Shown: positions 34,647-47,779, counted from the stretch's first letter. The stretch: DNA of 64,000 bases from Scleromitrula shiraiana (GCA_028455995.1 JABELC010000008.1:1115501-1179500), one strand, 5' to 3'. Numbers and translations: made by a program. Notes: a model not told the origin generated them from the sequence alone.

Positions 34647-35370
34647 GGTAGCCAAGAGCACTTCTAGAGCGCTTGTATATTACTTGTATTATATTGTTCT
34701 CGTCGTCTTTTTTGTTGCTGTGGCTGTTGCCAAAAGTAATTGGTAGTATAATGTTCCTAAAGGACCAACGCGTGGAAGGATATCGTATAAACGTTTCGTT
34801 AAGTCGTTATCATCATCGTTGATAAAGTACAGTTCGCCCTCAATTTTGAGATATCCAACAATTTTCGTCCTATCGTTAAATTCGATTGATCTATTCTATC
34901 TATTGTTATTTTCTGAAATTTCAATTATGAATTGCAAGAGTTTGTCGTTAATGTTGAATTTTGAAACGGTTATCTGTGACAATTCCTTTACACGAACGAG
35001 CTTTTGCCGCAGCACAATTTCCTTAAGCACACTACTTCCAAACATGTGTTAATTGGGTAATGACAGGGGGTAAGAATTGCTATTCTCAGACAGGGCTATC
35101 ACTTACTAGGTATATAGGATGATCCATATATAAATATATAAATATATACTATATATATATGTAAATATATATATGTATATATATCTGGAATTCCTTTTAA
35201 AATAGGTTTTCTAAGATTTTTATTACTATACAGTACCATTCAATTGGAAGTCACAGTATGTATGTATTTACTAGGTAGTTCTATAGTAGATGCCGAGACC
35301 GACAACACAGCTTTGGGATAGATACTGTTTACATAATTAGATCTAGAGTAGATCCATAGTACACCTGCTC

Positions 35371-35412
<42 letters not shown>

Positions 35413-36053
35413 ATACCGGTATCTGTAAGGGTGCTATCTGTTATGGATGATAGATATCTACTTCGTAGGTATGTACTGTAGATGTCGGGTAGCTAAGATG
35501 GTATCTTTGGTTAAAGCACTAGATCCCACGTGGATACTTCATATGAATTAGAAGAGATGAAATTGCTGCGTTAAAAGAAGTTGAGATGAAAAGGTCAGAG
35601 ATAGATATTATATAATTTCTGACTAAGTTTTTAATATCTTATATTTAAGGCATAAACTATAAGCTCCGAGCTCCGATTTGTAAGTTTTACCCCAAAAAAT
35701 AATAATAATAATAAATTGATTACCGTAGTTCTAACGGGCGATGGATCCAATTGATTGAAAGTTCGCGTCAAGTCAAATTCGCCGCGTTCAATTCAATTTT
35801 GTGATCATTACAATTTTACAACTGAGCCCAATTCTATACTCTACATTTTCATCCTTGATTCCATTAAACTTAACAACGTTCAAATTAGCTACAATAAACA
35901 CTTTACCTACTTGTTAAGAATTACTTTGTGAATAGCTTCATAATTTCTTCCCACAAGTAATAGCTTTGTCTTTATTAACTTTCAATCATTGTTGGTCGAT
36001 TTCATCCTATACATACACACGCATAGCCTATTCTCCGCAACACAACCTTCAAA
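34647..36053. promoter_or_regulatory. divergent 1.4-kb promoter region (CCH1 / WHIM-PHD gene)
   Basis: Lies between the start of CCH1 (-) and the start of the chromatin protein gene (+), so it should hold both promoters. AT-dinucleotide-rich at 35120..35185, (CTA)n at 35371..35412. No specific factor site can be claimed. Confidence 0.5.
35371..35412. repeat. (CTA)n microsatellite
   Basis: About 14 CTA units in the CCH1 divergent intergenic region. Confidence 0.9.
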
Positions 36054-38746
36054 ATGGTCTCCGCCAGGAAGCGTGGCCGACAGGAGATGGAAGCCAGCGA
36101 AGCTCCAAAAGAACCTAGCTTGACTGAACGTCTTCGAAATATGTGGGAATTCGCAAATCTCGCACAATGGATCTTCATTTTCGGACGGGCTGTCAAGATT
36201 GATGAGAATTTTGGTATTGAGGTAAGACTTCTTCAGCCTTCCCTCAGCCTTCCCACTCTCATTTCACCAACATCATTTAATCATTCTATTACAGGAACTT
36301 GAGATGGAGTGTTTGAAATCGCAGTCTACTATTCTACCTGAAATCGGCCTCGCCCTATTAAAGTTTGTATCTTCACATCGAGGGCTCACGTAAGTTAACC
36401 ACTCACCCCTTTGCCCTCTATCTCCAGCCATGAGTTATGGCTGACATTCAAAAGCCCTGAGATTTTCGACGAATACACAAGAAGACAATATGTCTCGAAG
36501 GCGCCCGATCGCAATCCTTATGGCTCTGAGGAAGAGCCCGCAAAATTTACCGAATTTGACGTTTTCACAAAGGCAAGAATTTATACATATACAATCATCA
36601 ACATATATTAATACTTGCTTTAGATTCGAGTATTACAACAACTTACCCAGTGGGCCATGATCAATCCAGAGCGTATACGTGAGAGAATGGAAGAATCAAA
36701 GGATATTGAGCAAACCTCATGGGTAAGGAATGCGCTTATAAAATGCTAATGGTATCACTAACATGTTTTGTGAAGCGCATTGAGCCTTGCGGATGGGACG
36801 AAGATGATCGCGAATACTTCGTCTTGGATGATAATCGACTCTACCGTCGCACCGAGCCACCTCCACCTCCTCCACCAGCTCCCAAATACAAGAAGAATTC
36901 AAAGAAAGGCAAGGCAGCTGCTAGGGCTAGTAAGAGGAGGAAAGCAGCAGAAGGTATTGACATTGAAGTTGAGCCATCTGAAGAGGTTCCAGCAGAAGAC
37001 AGAGGTGACGATGGATTTGGCGGCGCAAAATGGGAATGCATTGCTGTTACGCTGGATGAATTCACCAGTTTTGCGGCCACTATGGAGAAGAGTCGTGATC
37101 CAAATGAGAAGATCCTGCGCAAACGTATTGTCGAGCAAGTATTACCTGTATTGGAGAAGCAGGAAGAAGCTCGAAAGCGCAAGGCATACCTTAAGGAACG
37201 CGAATTAATCAACATTGAGAAATTGGCCACTGCAAAGAGATCTAGCAGAATTGCTGGGAAAATGGAACAACAGAAACATGAAGAAGAAGCAAGGGAGGCG
37301 GAGCGTAAGAGGCAAGCAGACCTTGCCATGGCAAAGAAGGAGCAAGAGAAGTGGCTCAGGCTAGAAAAAGAGCGTGAATCGCGCATGATGACCAGGGAGC
37401 AGCGGGTAAAGGAAAGGGAGGCGCGCCGTATCCTTCACGAGGACGAGTTGGCAAATCTTTCTGAGGATAGCAAAAAGATTGGATCCGGAGAAGGTCGACT
37501 TTCAGAGCGCCACTTGAAGGCTGAAATCGAGAGAAAGAAACAAGCTTTAGAAGAGCTGGCTGAGGAGGATGATTGGATTTTCGACTGTATCTGCGGGGCT
37601 TATGGACAAATTGATGATGGCACTCATAGTATCGCTTGCGAGAAATGCAACATTTGGCAGCATAGCAAATGTGTCGATGTCAGTGAGATGGAAGCTGATC
37701 GCGATGACTTTCATTTCATCTGCAGTACTTGTAAACGCCGTGCGGAAGATTTAGAAAGGGCAAAAACTCAACCCCCGATCAAAATCAAGTTAAATCGGCC
37801 CGGCTCCTCCTCATCTCCTATGCCACCAAAGCAAAATGGCTTGTCATCAAGTACAGCGCGTAATGAAGTACTGAATGGAGATTCCCCATCGGTCTCTACC
37901 GTCTCACCACAGAAAGCGATGCCCAAGATGCATCTTTTTTCAACAAATGGATCACATTCAAGTCAACCCCTGAAAGAATCACCACCTCCTTCCAAAAGTC
38001 TTATCAATGATCAGCCGGTACCAGTTCTGCAACCACAATCTTCTGGACTCGAAGAACAATCTGATCAACAACCTCCAAGCTCCCCTGCTGGTAAATCTGA
38101 GGCTAGACGTCAATTTGCTATTGGAGGAAGCCCATCTCTACCGCGATATAATGGTTTATCGAATAATAACCCCTTCTCTTCCCCCCTTCCACACAGTCCG
38201 ACCTCTCTCCCACCACCTATGCATTCGCACATGAATGGATCTCAACATAATCAGTCTCCATCGAAACCTCGAAGCTCTCCAATGTCTTCACCAATTCCAC
38301 AGAATGCAGATTTGCCTACACTGAAGAATTATGGGGAAATACCAGCTCAGCCACTCAATGGTTTACACCGAGAACATAACGATGCTACTCATCGCCGTAG
38401 CTCGTTTAATTTCTCATCACCTCTCGCTGGAGTTCCCGTCTTAACCCCGAAAGAACAAAAGAATCGCTCAATTACAAATTCATCTTTCGATCAGAATGCT
38501 CACAGCGCTACTCCTAGTAGATTGAATGCGATGTCGGCTTCCTCGCCAGTCATGGATCAAGAATCAGGTCATGCTTCAGCCTTGCCATCTGCCGTTAGTG
38601 GTATCTCCCCAACAAAGCATTCACCACCAAGGCCATCATCAGCTACACCCTCGATTCTTCCACCCGTTGCTCCCTTATCACCAAGTCCTCAGTCTCAAAA
38701 TCTTACCCCTCCAGTAAAATCTTCGGAGCCGGAAAGAAACCGTTAA
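36054..38746 (+). CDS. WHIM/PHD finger chromatin protein (RSF1- or ISWI-partner-like)
   Basis: Five exons give 825 residues; introns are 36222..36294, 36390..36427 (38 bp), 36573..36623 (a GC-AG intron) and 36723..36775. The N-terminus has a DDT-like helical block (LTERLRNMWEFANLAQWIFI) and a WHIM-type motif (STILPEIGLALLKFVSSHRG), then the HELWLTFKSPEIF segment and WRIEPCGWDEDDREYFVLDD, which resembles the WHIM2/3 part that contacts ISWI remodelers. A long Lys/Glu/Arg-rich, probably coiled-coil, region precedes a PHD finger near residues 440-490 (CICGAYGQIDDGTHSIACEK, IWQHSKC, ICSTC), which should read histone H3 tails. The C-terminal third is Ser/Pro/Asn-rich and disordered. Nuclear chromatin role is well supported by family; the exact remodeler partner is inference. 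Confidence 0.85.
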
Positions 38747-40740
38747 ATTATTCAGGACGTTACTCCTTAAATGGAGATCAATCAGCAAGCATTCTCTCCC
38801 TCCCAAAGCCCTCCACTAAAGATTCCCCCGAAGTGAACAATGGGGGTTTATTAGCACAGCATAAAATGATTTCTTGGGGTTTTCTTGGATTTATACTAGA
38901 TTTCTCATTGTACGAATGAAGCTGATTGCACGGCCATTGTCTTGTTTATATTTTTTTCTCTTCCCTTTCATTAAGGCGTTTGGTGTGGTATGGTATGGAG
39001 ATGGCATAGAGATGAGATAAACATGGCGAACTTGTATACCATACGGAAGGGTGGGACTCTAACTTTCTTTTTCTTTTTCTTCTCTTTTGCTTTTTGGGGA
39101 TTGGGGGTTTTAGATGAGTTGCATGATGATGGATGCATGGATGCATGTGTGTAAGATTTATATTGTGATGGTCCGGGTGAAGAAAGAAGAGAGGAAAGAG
39201 GTGGTATAAAAAACGGAGATGGGAATAGGATGATATTGAGATATAATATAACTATAAGATCAGATAACAAATACTTCTTATTAGTTACAAGTATCATTCT
39301 ATCAGTCAACTAATCAATCCATTGTATTATTTAATAAACTTAACTTGACTTGTTTATCGGATTCCCTGCATTGCATACATATACATACATGCACATACGA
39401 AGTAATACGATGTGATCAATTACCTTGGGAAATCATGCTTCCTTTCTTTTTTACGCATATACTCACTCACCCACTGTATTGGATTATATATACGCATAAT
39501 ACAATCCCGATATTAACATCACATTACATTACGCTACCTTTACCATGTAACACATTAAAAAATAATCACATTACTATTGTCATCCATCCATCCACAACCC
39601 GCAAATACAAATATACTAACGAAGCAAAATTGAGAGGAGGAGGATTTGATTATGCTATTTTAAAATGCCTTCTTTCCCTTCCCTTCCCTTCCTTCCCCTC
39701 TTCCATTGAAAAAGATATTATAAACGACCATTTACATACATATATACGAATAAACAAACCGCCCATAACCAGCCCGTAACGTTGATCGAACCTCCCCGTA
39801 TTAAATTCAATAAATGGAAAATCAATACTGAATAGAATGGGATAGAATATGAAAAGGTGCAAGATAGATCCTCCCATGCATCCGTCCGTCCGTCCGTCCG
39901 TCCAGGGAAAAAGGGTATAAGAAATAAAATAAAAGCGAAACATGAGATTTGGGAAAAGGGGTATCGAATCATCTCATCTCATCTCATCATCTCGTGTCCT
40001 GTTGTCCACACATTCATTATAACTCCCAACCAGGTCAAGTAAAGTCAAGTCAAGTCGAGTCGAGTGCGCTACCAGTTACCATTCCATTTCGTGTTCAGTC
40101 TGATCCTTCCTACTAATCATTCATCCCATCAATAATTCCATCATACTGTCTGACAATTCTTGCTTGGATTTTCTTTTTCTACATCATCTCTCTCGTCTTT
40201 CTCGATTCGATTTCTCCTTTCCATCTCCTATTTTTCTTCGCAAAGAAAGAATTGGTGATAAAGTAAAGAGAACAAGATTCAAAGGATCCAATCCATTGAT
40301 AACAATACCAATGATAATGGTAATGTCGAATCCGTTCCATTTCATCCCGTGTCATTTTTGAAGTAACTTGAAGTGCATCCTGTAAACTGCACCCATATGT
40401 TCGTTCGTCCATTCGTCCATTCGCTCATTCAGTCGTTAAGTCGTAAGAAAAAGAAAAATAATTGAAAGAACACCGTAGCATATCATATCATATCATACCC
40501 GTTTAGAATCGAGAATATCCATATCCACCATCAACATAAGCAGAACAAGATATAAAAGCCCAATTCAACAACTCCAAACTCGATATCTCAGTTCGAATTC
40601 CCGAGATCGAAAAACGTATTTGTGTGCGTATGAATACAGAGCTCTCAAAGTACTATCTGTAAATGAGAGTTGCGTAAACTCATTTTGATGATAGATATAC
40701 TAACTATACTGTACGTAGTATATATTGATCAGTCGACCGA
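38747..40740. other. 2-kb intergenic region between convergent genes
   Basis: Between the 3' ends of two convergent genes, yet unusually long. Contains TTTTTC tracts, (CCCTT)n near 39670..39695, (CCGT)n at about 39885..39904 and CATCT repeats near 39970..39988. Frames on both strands are short and repetitive. No gene seen. Confidence 0.5.
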
Positions 40741-43451
40741 TCATTGCATTACACCCATTGGCATCGGCATTGGCATTGGACCAGTATCGATTCCAAGACC
40801 ATGGCCAGGGCCTGGTCCCTCTTCGATAGCATTACCCATATCATCTTCATCATCGGGAGCGAAAAGATCGACAAAGGCATCTGCTGCTATAGATTTTGCA
40901 ATAAGTGATTATGTTAGTTGAGGGGGTTTCTTATTTGATGAAACAAAAAATGGCAATTATCCTTCCAAGAGAAGGATCGAAGCACAGAAGAAGAAATAGA
41001 GAGAGGGAGGGAAATCATACCAGCCCCATGAACAAAATATAATTCGAATTCTCCATGTCTCCTAATCTGCGATTTCTTCCGATATTCATCACAGAAGACA
41101 TAGACGTCAAGATCTTTGAGCCAGACTCTATGGCGAGAATGTCGGGCTATCCAGGTGGGGGATGTGTGTTGGAAGATTGTTACTATTTGTTTAACATATT
41201 TCATTAGTAAGCGTAAAAAAATGAGAAAGAATGGGAAGTAGAAATGGGAAAGCAAGAGTAAGAAATTACCAAAAGCAGTCCAAATAGGACATTTTCTCAA
41301 TTCACCATCTGCAACTGTGGCGTGCAGACGAAGACGTTTGGTTTGAGAATCTTGATATACGTAAAGGGAATGGTGGAAGGAGTCATCGTGGATTTGTCTA
41401 TATGTTCAAATACCATTAGTTACAGAGGGTAGCGAAAGGGGGCTAGGGGCTATATATTCATACCCTTGAAATAAACGTCGTTCGCCTGTGATACGATAAT
41501 CTTCCGAAGCAATGAGATTGGTGAGGAGAGAGCGAGCTTTTAACGCGACAAAGGAACAGTGGAAGATGACCATTTCTGTATGGAGGAGAGATTAGGATTA
41601 GTTAGTTTGATATAGTCGAGTCTTAAATATGAACGAAGGGGTAGGTGGACGACTGGGTGGATGAGTGAGTAACTCAGCGTCAATCAAGTGAGCAACTGAG
41701 TAATTGGGGCAAAAGAAGAGGATAAACCAACTCTGCCATGTCCTAAACAATAATCAATATATGCATAAACCACAACGACACTTCCACCTTCTTCTCTTTC
41801 TCTCCCACCCCCTCATCCCTTTTTCTCAAAATCTCAAGTGATGATAGAAAAACGAAAAACTCACCTAAAAAACAACATCATCCATGTAGTAGGAAACGAC
41901 CTCTCCTCATTCCACCTCTTAAATAACAACGCCGATCCCCTCCTCCTGACACATAACTCGTGAACACCATATGATGAATAGTGAGGATTGTTGAGACTGT
42001 CTATCCAGCGACAGAGGAAGCGAGGGGTGTAGATGCCGTTGTCATCGAGACAGAGGGTTACTGACAGGCGGTTTTTATCGAAGGATCTGTGGAGTTGAGG
42101 GCGGATTGGGGTTAGTGTGTGGGGTTATCATTATGTCAAGGGGGGTAGGATGAGGTGGTATGGGATGGGGTGAAGTGGAGTGGAATAGATATAAGGGAAG
42201 AGAAGAGTCAATACATACAATTTAAAAAGCACCCGTGGTTGAGCAGGAATGTTCAATTCCGTCATAGCGGGACCAAAACATCTCGAACTGCAGATGAACG
42301 AAAAAAAACCCCGTTAATAATCCATGCCATGAACCAATCCTTCGGGTTCCCATCCATCCATCCATGAAAGCCAAGGAAAGGCAAAACAAGACAGGGGAAG
42401 GTAAGGTAAGGCTGCATATATTCAGGGGTAGTAATGAATCAGAAGAAGAAGCAAAGAAGGAAAGGCAAATAAACTCACTCTCGCCTATGTCTCAACAGGG
42501 CTTGTGAAAGGGGCTGATTCTCGAATATCTTTTCTGCCCAATGACGTCTCTATTGCATAACAGAACATCAGATATGAGCGAGGCTGTGTATACAGTAGAT
42601 GACGAAAGGTGGTGAAAAGAAACTCGGCATATTTATTCACGTACCTCGATATCTATAAGACTTGGTTGAACGGGTGCAAGATGTGGTTGGACTGGTATTG
42701 GGGGTGCTAATGTAGGTGTGAAGATTAATCGAGCCATTACTTATAACCTTATGAAGGATATTTCTTGTCGCAAACACATATGCAATGCAGATGGGTTATA
42801 TGTTTCGGAAAGAAAATTTAGAGAGAATAAAAAAAAATCTTTTCATACCTGGAATTCCTCTTACCATTCTAAGCCTCAAGATTCTCATTCGTAGAAGTTC
42901 AAGTGTCGTAGGATCGTAAAGTGGCGACCTATTCACTGACCGCCGTTACCACATACCCAATCAATAGCTCTAGAAGATAAAAGCAAAAGCAACAAACGAA
43001 AAAAAAAGGACAAAAAGAGACCCCTTCCACCTTCCATCCATACATACCTACTCAACAACCTCACAAGCTGCACCAAATAATCCACATACATAACAAACCG
43101 ATTAGCCAACGACATGCCCCCCTGCTCCCCCAACCTCTCACAAATCAGCTCCCACTGAAACCTCGTCGTGAAATCCTCACAATCAAGATACGCCTTCATA
43201 TCCCTCAACGTCTTACACAAGCAGGGCAAGATAACCGTCAGGTAATAAATAACGATATCGACGCGCGTGCGATAGATAGGAAAGAGATCGTGGAGATCGC
43301 GCAGCAAGCGACTGGTGGACTCGACGCCGATGAGGATGCCCGTTATGGTTTCGTAGGAGTCCGGGGCCAGGACGTCGCGGACTCGAATTAGCGATGTGGC
43401 GACTCGGTCGGCTCGTTGCGCTTCGCGCCAGCATCCGAATAGCTCCTCCAT
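40741..43451 (-). CDS. conserved fungal protein of unknown function, 11 exons with an 11-nt microexon
   Basis: Eleven exons give a clean 499-residue frame. Introns: 42929..43047, 42740..42848, 42550..42644, 42288..42478, 42087..42218, 41743..41864, 41576..41731, 41398..41463, 41183..41269, 40887..41020. Recurrent motifs of this ascomycete family (from memory): YYLTVILPCLCKTLRDMKAY and FQWELICERLGEQGGMSLA in exon 1, SPLYDPTTLELLRMRILRLR, HLAPVQPSLIDIE, RRHWAEKIFENQPLSQ, then SRCFGPAMTELNIP, SFDKNRLSVTLCLDDNG, YSSYGVHELCVRR, MVIFHCSFVALKARSLL, RLRLHATVADGELRKCPIW, RHSRHRVWLKDLDVYVF and HGEFELYFVHGAGA. It ends acidic, then Gly/Pro/Met-rich. Exon 7 (41732..41742) is just 11 nt and encodes TWQ plus part codons. 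No catalytic motif is visible. Expression would depend on splicing of ten introns. Confidence 0.85.
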
Positions 43452-45278
43452 TTTTGTGGGAGGGGGTGGCTCGACATCAAGGTTGGGTGAGGCGAGGTGT
43501 GGATGCCTCTTTTGGATGTTTTGTTGAATTTTATGAGGTTGTTGATGAGCAGATATGTATGGTATTTTTCACTGCACGGCAAAGTTGTGAATAAATGAGA
43601 AAGTGAAGTTGCATTACCATATCATATCAAAAAGAATCAAATCAGATCAAATCATATTAAAGAAAGATTAAACCCCATCCAAAATCCAAAGTTTCCTCCC
43701 CCTTCTTAATAACCCCAGGTTCTGAACAACTAGAATCAGCGGCTCTGCGGAAAGAAATAATATGATATGGTTAACAAGAAATGAACAAGAAACGAAGTTC
43801 TGACGTGTCAAAGGACCAATTCATTTTAATCAATCAATGAATCAATCAATATATTAACAGCATAACCATTTTCCGTTCTTGTACGAAGTCAAGTCAAGTA
43901 AAGTAAAATGCAAAGTAATCAATCGTAAATGTAAATTGTTAATAATTTCTGCATGAGCAAAGGAAAGGAAAAAACTACTCGGTCTTCTAATCGGTATGGT
44001 AGTATTCTGTTCTGCTCTGTATTCTTTAATTTTTCATGTATTTATTTATCCCCCTTTCATTCTATTCGATTTTGAAGATTTCTCCTCATGCGAGTCGAGT
44101 CCGAATGGCATATAAACATGCATGAACGAACGAACGAAGTGATGAAACGAGACGAACCATTCGTTCATTATTCAACCGTTTTTGGCTGCACCAATGTTTT
44201 TATTTTATTTGTTTTCTTCGTTGGCTGTGTGGGGTTATGTGTATGTATGTATGTATGGTACAATATGTATGGGGTGGGATGGTACTATTCTTCATCATCA
44301 TGATCATCATAGAAGATGCATGATACCACAAAACCATTCGATGCAAAGAATTGATGGCGTGCAGTAAGTAAGTGAGCGCATTGAACAATTAAAACAATAC
44401 AAGGACGAGCGAATAATGCAAGGCTGCGTGAATGGATAATAGCATACATATATAACATAATATATATAAAAGAAATAGAAAATCCATCCATTCATTCTTC
44501 CAAGATTTTTTCCTCATATGATATTATGATATGATTGATATATTAAGCAGGCAACACAAACCAGCACCAGGCAGTACTTCTTCACCTAAAGGTTGTGTGT
44601 ATGTATGTTTGTGTATGTGTGGCAGCACCGGAATCGCTGGAAAAAAAATCCCATAAGCTTAGGTTTCGTTCAATTCCATCCATTTCATCTATGGCTTGCT
44701 TGCTCGTCTGCTTGCTTTACACTCAAATCACTTGATAGAAAATGATTCTCAGAAAGCTATGTCGCTGGACCTTGATAATATGTGTTGGCCTTTTTAATAT
44801 AAAAACAATGAAATCTTGAGCGCCTCCACAATTTGGCTCTAATACTGTACGGCTAGGTACAGAAATCCATCGAAATATGATACGCACATGCGTAGAATCT
44901 TCATTTCTGGGTATTCTGCGTAGGTTGCCTCCTATCGGTATTTCCTACCTACATAGTACATGCTATAGGATGGATAGATGGATGGATGTATGCAGGTAGC
45001 AATACCGACCGATCGACCGACCGACTCAACCATGCATACTGTACATGTAAATGAGCTTCTATCCCATACCATCCATCTATTGATCATCCCATCCCATCCC
45101 ATCCATCATCTCAGCAAAGCAAGCATAGGACACCATACACTCCCAAAGTCTCCTCTCTCATTGATACACACCAGCCAAAATGAAGCAAAGTAAAGCAAAG
45201 CAAAGCACGAAAAAGGAACTACCATCCTCTTCCCCAATCTAATCTAATCCATCCTCCCACTAAGGAGTATATAAACCC

Positions 45279-45302
45279 CTTCCTTCCTTCCTTCCTTCCT
45301 TC
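45279..45302. repeat. (CCTT)n microsatellite
   Basis: About six CCTT units, followed by CCATC-type repeats. Confidence 0.9.
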
Positions 45303-45502
45303 ATAAATGGGTATTCACCGACGCCATCCCATCCCATTCCCTTCCCTTCCCATCCCATCCACCATAATTTTCACGTTAAAAAAATCTCGTACTAAGTTAA
45401 GTTAAGTGACCACAATAACCACCTACCAGGTCCATCCATAGTCCATCGAGGCCACTCAGTCTCGGCGTTAGAAGACCAAACCATACTATATTTAAATATA
45501 AC

Positions 45503-45576
45503 CACTCACTCACTCACTCACTCACTCACTCACTCACTCACTCACTCACTCACTCACTCACTCACTGACTCACTCA
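45503..45576. repeat. (CACT)n microsatellite
   Basis: About 16 perfect CACT units, then an interrupted tail with GACT. Confidence 0.95.
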
Positions 45577-45632
45577 ATTTCCAATCGAACCCAATCAAAC
45601 AAACAAACAAACAGCACACCAAACGCAGCACT

Positions 45633-45661
45633 TTCTTTCTTTCTTTCTTTCTTTCTTTCGT
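45633..45661. repeat. (CTTT)n microsatellite
   Basis: About seven CTTT units, just after a short (CAAA)n. Confidence 0.9.
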
Positions 45662-45834
45662 TCTTTTCACTCCCACCATCTGTAATTCAAAAAGTCTTAT
45701 ATTATATACATCATTAATTAATAACCCTCCCCCCCAAGCTATTCATCTATCTATTAATTTATTAATCTATCTATCCATTTATTCTCCAACAATACTACCC
45801 CCTATCCACGTCCGAACCCAGTATCTCAGATACC

Positions 45835-45884
45835 ACATACTACATACTACATACTACATACTACATACTCCATACTACATACAC
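45835..45884. repeat. 7-bp tandem repeat (ACTACAT)
   Basis: About seven units of ACTACAT with one TCC variant. Confidence 0.9.
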
Positions 45885-46044
45885 TCCATAAAAGACGCGA
45901 TACGACGCGTCCATCCTCGCCTCCCGCGCCAACCCTTTCTTTAATCATGCATATTGCATATTGCATATAATGTCTCAGATCCTCCGTCCGTCAAGCCCGT
46001 CCATCAAGATCGATATGATATGATATGATATGATATAATATTCG

Positions 46045-46046
<2 letters not shown>

Positions 46047-46082
<36 letters not shown>
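46047..46082. repeat. (TC)n microsatellite
   Basis: About 18 TC units preceded by a (GATAT)n-like array at 46011..46040. Confidence 0.95.
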
Positions 46083-46083
<1 letters not shown>

Positions 46084-46683
46084 AATACGTACGAGATTTA
46101 TTTATTTATCATCATCATCATCATCTTTATTTATTATTTATTTATTTAATACCTACTGTAACTACCCTGTAACTACCGACGCCAACGCCGACGCCGAAGC
46201 CAACAACAACAGCAATATCATTGACGACGAGGGAGATGAGCGAGATGAGCGAGATGAACAAGGCAAGGCGCTCTTTTATGGCGGTTTTTGGATTGATGTT
46301 AATATCGCACATACACACACACACACACACACACAAACACATAAGATCACGAATCAAGAATTACGAATCAATTCATTCGTTCGTTCGTTCATTCATTCAT
46401 TTACAGAATATAACATAACATAACAGAACATAACAGAACATAACAGAACATAATAGAACAGAACAAACTAAGTACAGCAAAAATACCATATCATTCCTTA
46501 TCACTACCTACACGCGATTTACCTTCAATCAATCAATCAATCAGCGCATCCAATCTAGTCAAGAAGGAAAGCAGGAAGGAAAAGAGAAGACACGCGTGCA
46601 TGCATCAATAATAGGTAACTTTCTAGGCCGGGTAGGTAGATAGATAGGTAGATAGGTAAGTAACGCACGTCGATCACCATAAG

Positions 46684-46715
46684 CATAAACATAAACATAA
46701 ACATAAACATAACGA
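46684..46715. repeat. (ATAAAC)n tandem repeat
   Basis: About five ATAAAC units, grading into ATAACG and ATAACC variants to 46740. Confidence 0.9.
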
Positions 46716-46777
46716 TAACGATAACCATAAGCATAACCATAACGACAGCAGCCGCAGAGAATGAAATGAAATGAATA

Positions 46778-46821
46778 GAGCAGAGCAGAGCAGAGCAGAG
46801 CAGAGCAGAGCAGAGCAGAGC
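46778..46821. repeat. (GAGCA)n pentanucleotide repeat
   Basis: Eight to nine GAGCA units, preceded by GAAAT repeats and followed within 45 bp by (CATAG)n at 46864..46890. Confidence 0.95.
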
Positions 46822-47256
46822 CAATTCATCCATCATAAGAAAAAGTTAAAACCATATATAGTATAGCATAGCATAGCATAGCATAGCAAGCAAGCAAGCG
46901 TGCATTCATCGTTCCATTCCATCCCATCCCATCCATCCGTCCCATTCTCAAAGAAGTTTGGTTTGATTTGGTTTGATTTGATTTGAATTTGATTTGATTT
47001 GATATTGGATTGCAAAAGAAAAGCCACAAGTGATTCATCCCATATCCCCTGCGCAAGACAGACACAACACCCCGTCCCAAAGGAAACATTAAAGAAAAAG
47101 AAGAAGAAACCGCGGAAGCTTTAACCCTGCATCTCGAATACAAAGGTTCTTAGATAACTAGTAGTCCCATTCCATTTGATATGAGTAGATATCAAGAAAG
47201 CTAGTAGTTATCGAAGAAAAATAAATCGAAATGTGGGTGATTCGTCCAAAGCATCT

Positions 47257-47779
47257 CTAAGAAGACTCTTCCTCCTCAGCATCGGCCTGTTGGAATCATT
47301 ATTAGTATTCTCTACGGTAAATTTGGGGGCGCCGGGAAGCTTCGTGGTTCTTACATTGTAGTTGGCCTTCTCCTCTTCATAACGTTTCTTGTCTTTGGCA
47401 GCAGACTCCTCATAAGGAAGTCTCTGCTTCTCGTTCAATGCCTTCCATCGCTCACCAAGAACCTTGCCGACTTGGCCTATAAGGTAATCGCGTTAGTATT
47501 ACACCAATAAGATAGTATGATAGAGAAGGGACATACCGAAAGTGATTCCTGGATTCTCATCGCGGACATTGTCTCTTTGCTCATTGGCGAAGAACATGTA
47601 TGCAGAAAGACCTCTCTTTGGTGCATTGGGATCTAAATTAAGGAGGGAAGATTAGCTGAGCTCGAGGTAAAAATTACGGGACGATGAGAAATAGTGATTT
47701 ACGAACCCTTCTTCTTCTTCTCGGTACGGCCTCCCTTGGTAGCGGCAGCGCGCTTGGTGGTTGACTTTTCCTTAGGCAT
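47257..47779 (-). CDS. nhp6: NHP6-type HMG-box chromatin protein
   Basis: Abundant non-sequence-specific DNA-bending protein that helps FACT and promoter assembly in the nucleus. Four exons give 106 residues, slightly longer than the yeast protein; introns 47633..47706, 47477..47536 and 47287..47354. A basic N-terminal arm (KRAATKGGRTEKKKK) leads into one HMG box: DPNAPKRGLSAYMFFANEQR, then NPGITFGQVGKVLGERWKAL, ending YEEEKANYN. The small last exon adds an acidic tail (ADAEEEESS). The order basic arm, single HMG box, short tail is diagnostic. A run of pyrimidines ending in TCAATCAG about 18 bp upstream of the ATG on the minus strand suggests a leader intron acceptor. Long gene-free DNA flanks it on both sides. 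Confidence 0.95.

Larger units (their letters stand above)
43452..47256. other. 3.8-kb gene-free microsatellite mosaic
   Basis: No supported gene on either strand. From about 43.8 kb, and densely from 45.1 to 47.0 kb, short tandem arrays of many different units follow one another almost without spacers; the main ones are listed separately. The part next to 47256 should include the NHP6 3' UTR. Confidence 0.6.

Noticed and set aside
36841..37386. Long minus-strand frame opposite the WHIM/PHD gene
   Set aside because: Antisense shadow of a Lys/Glu-rich coding region with clear family motifs on the plus strand.
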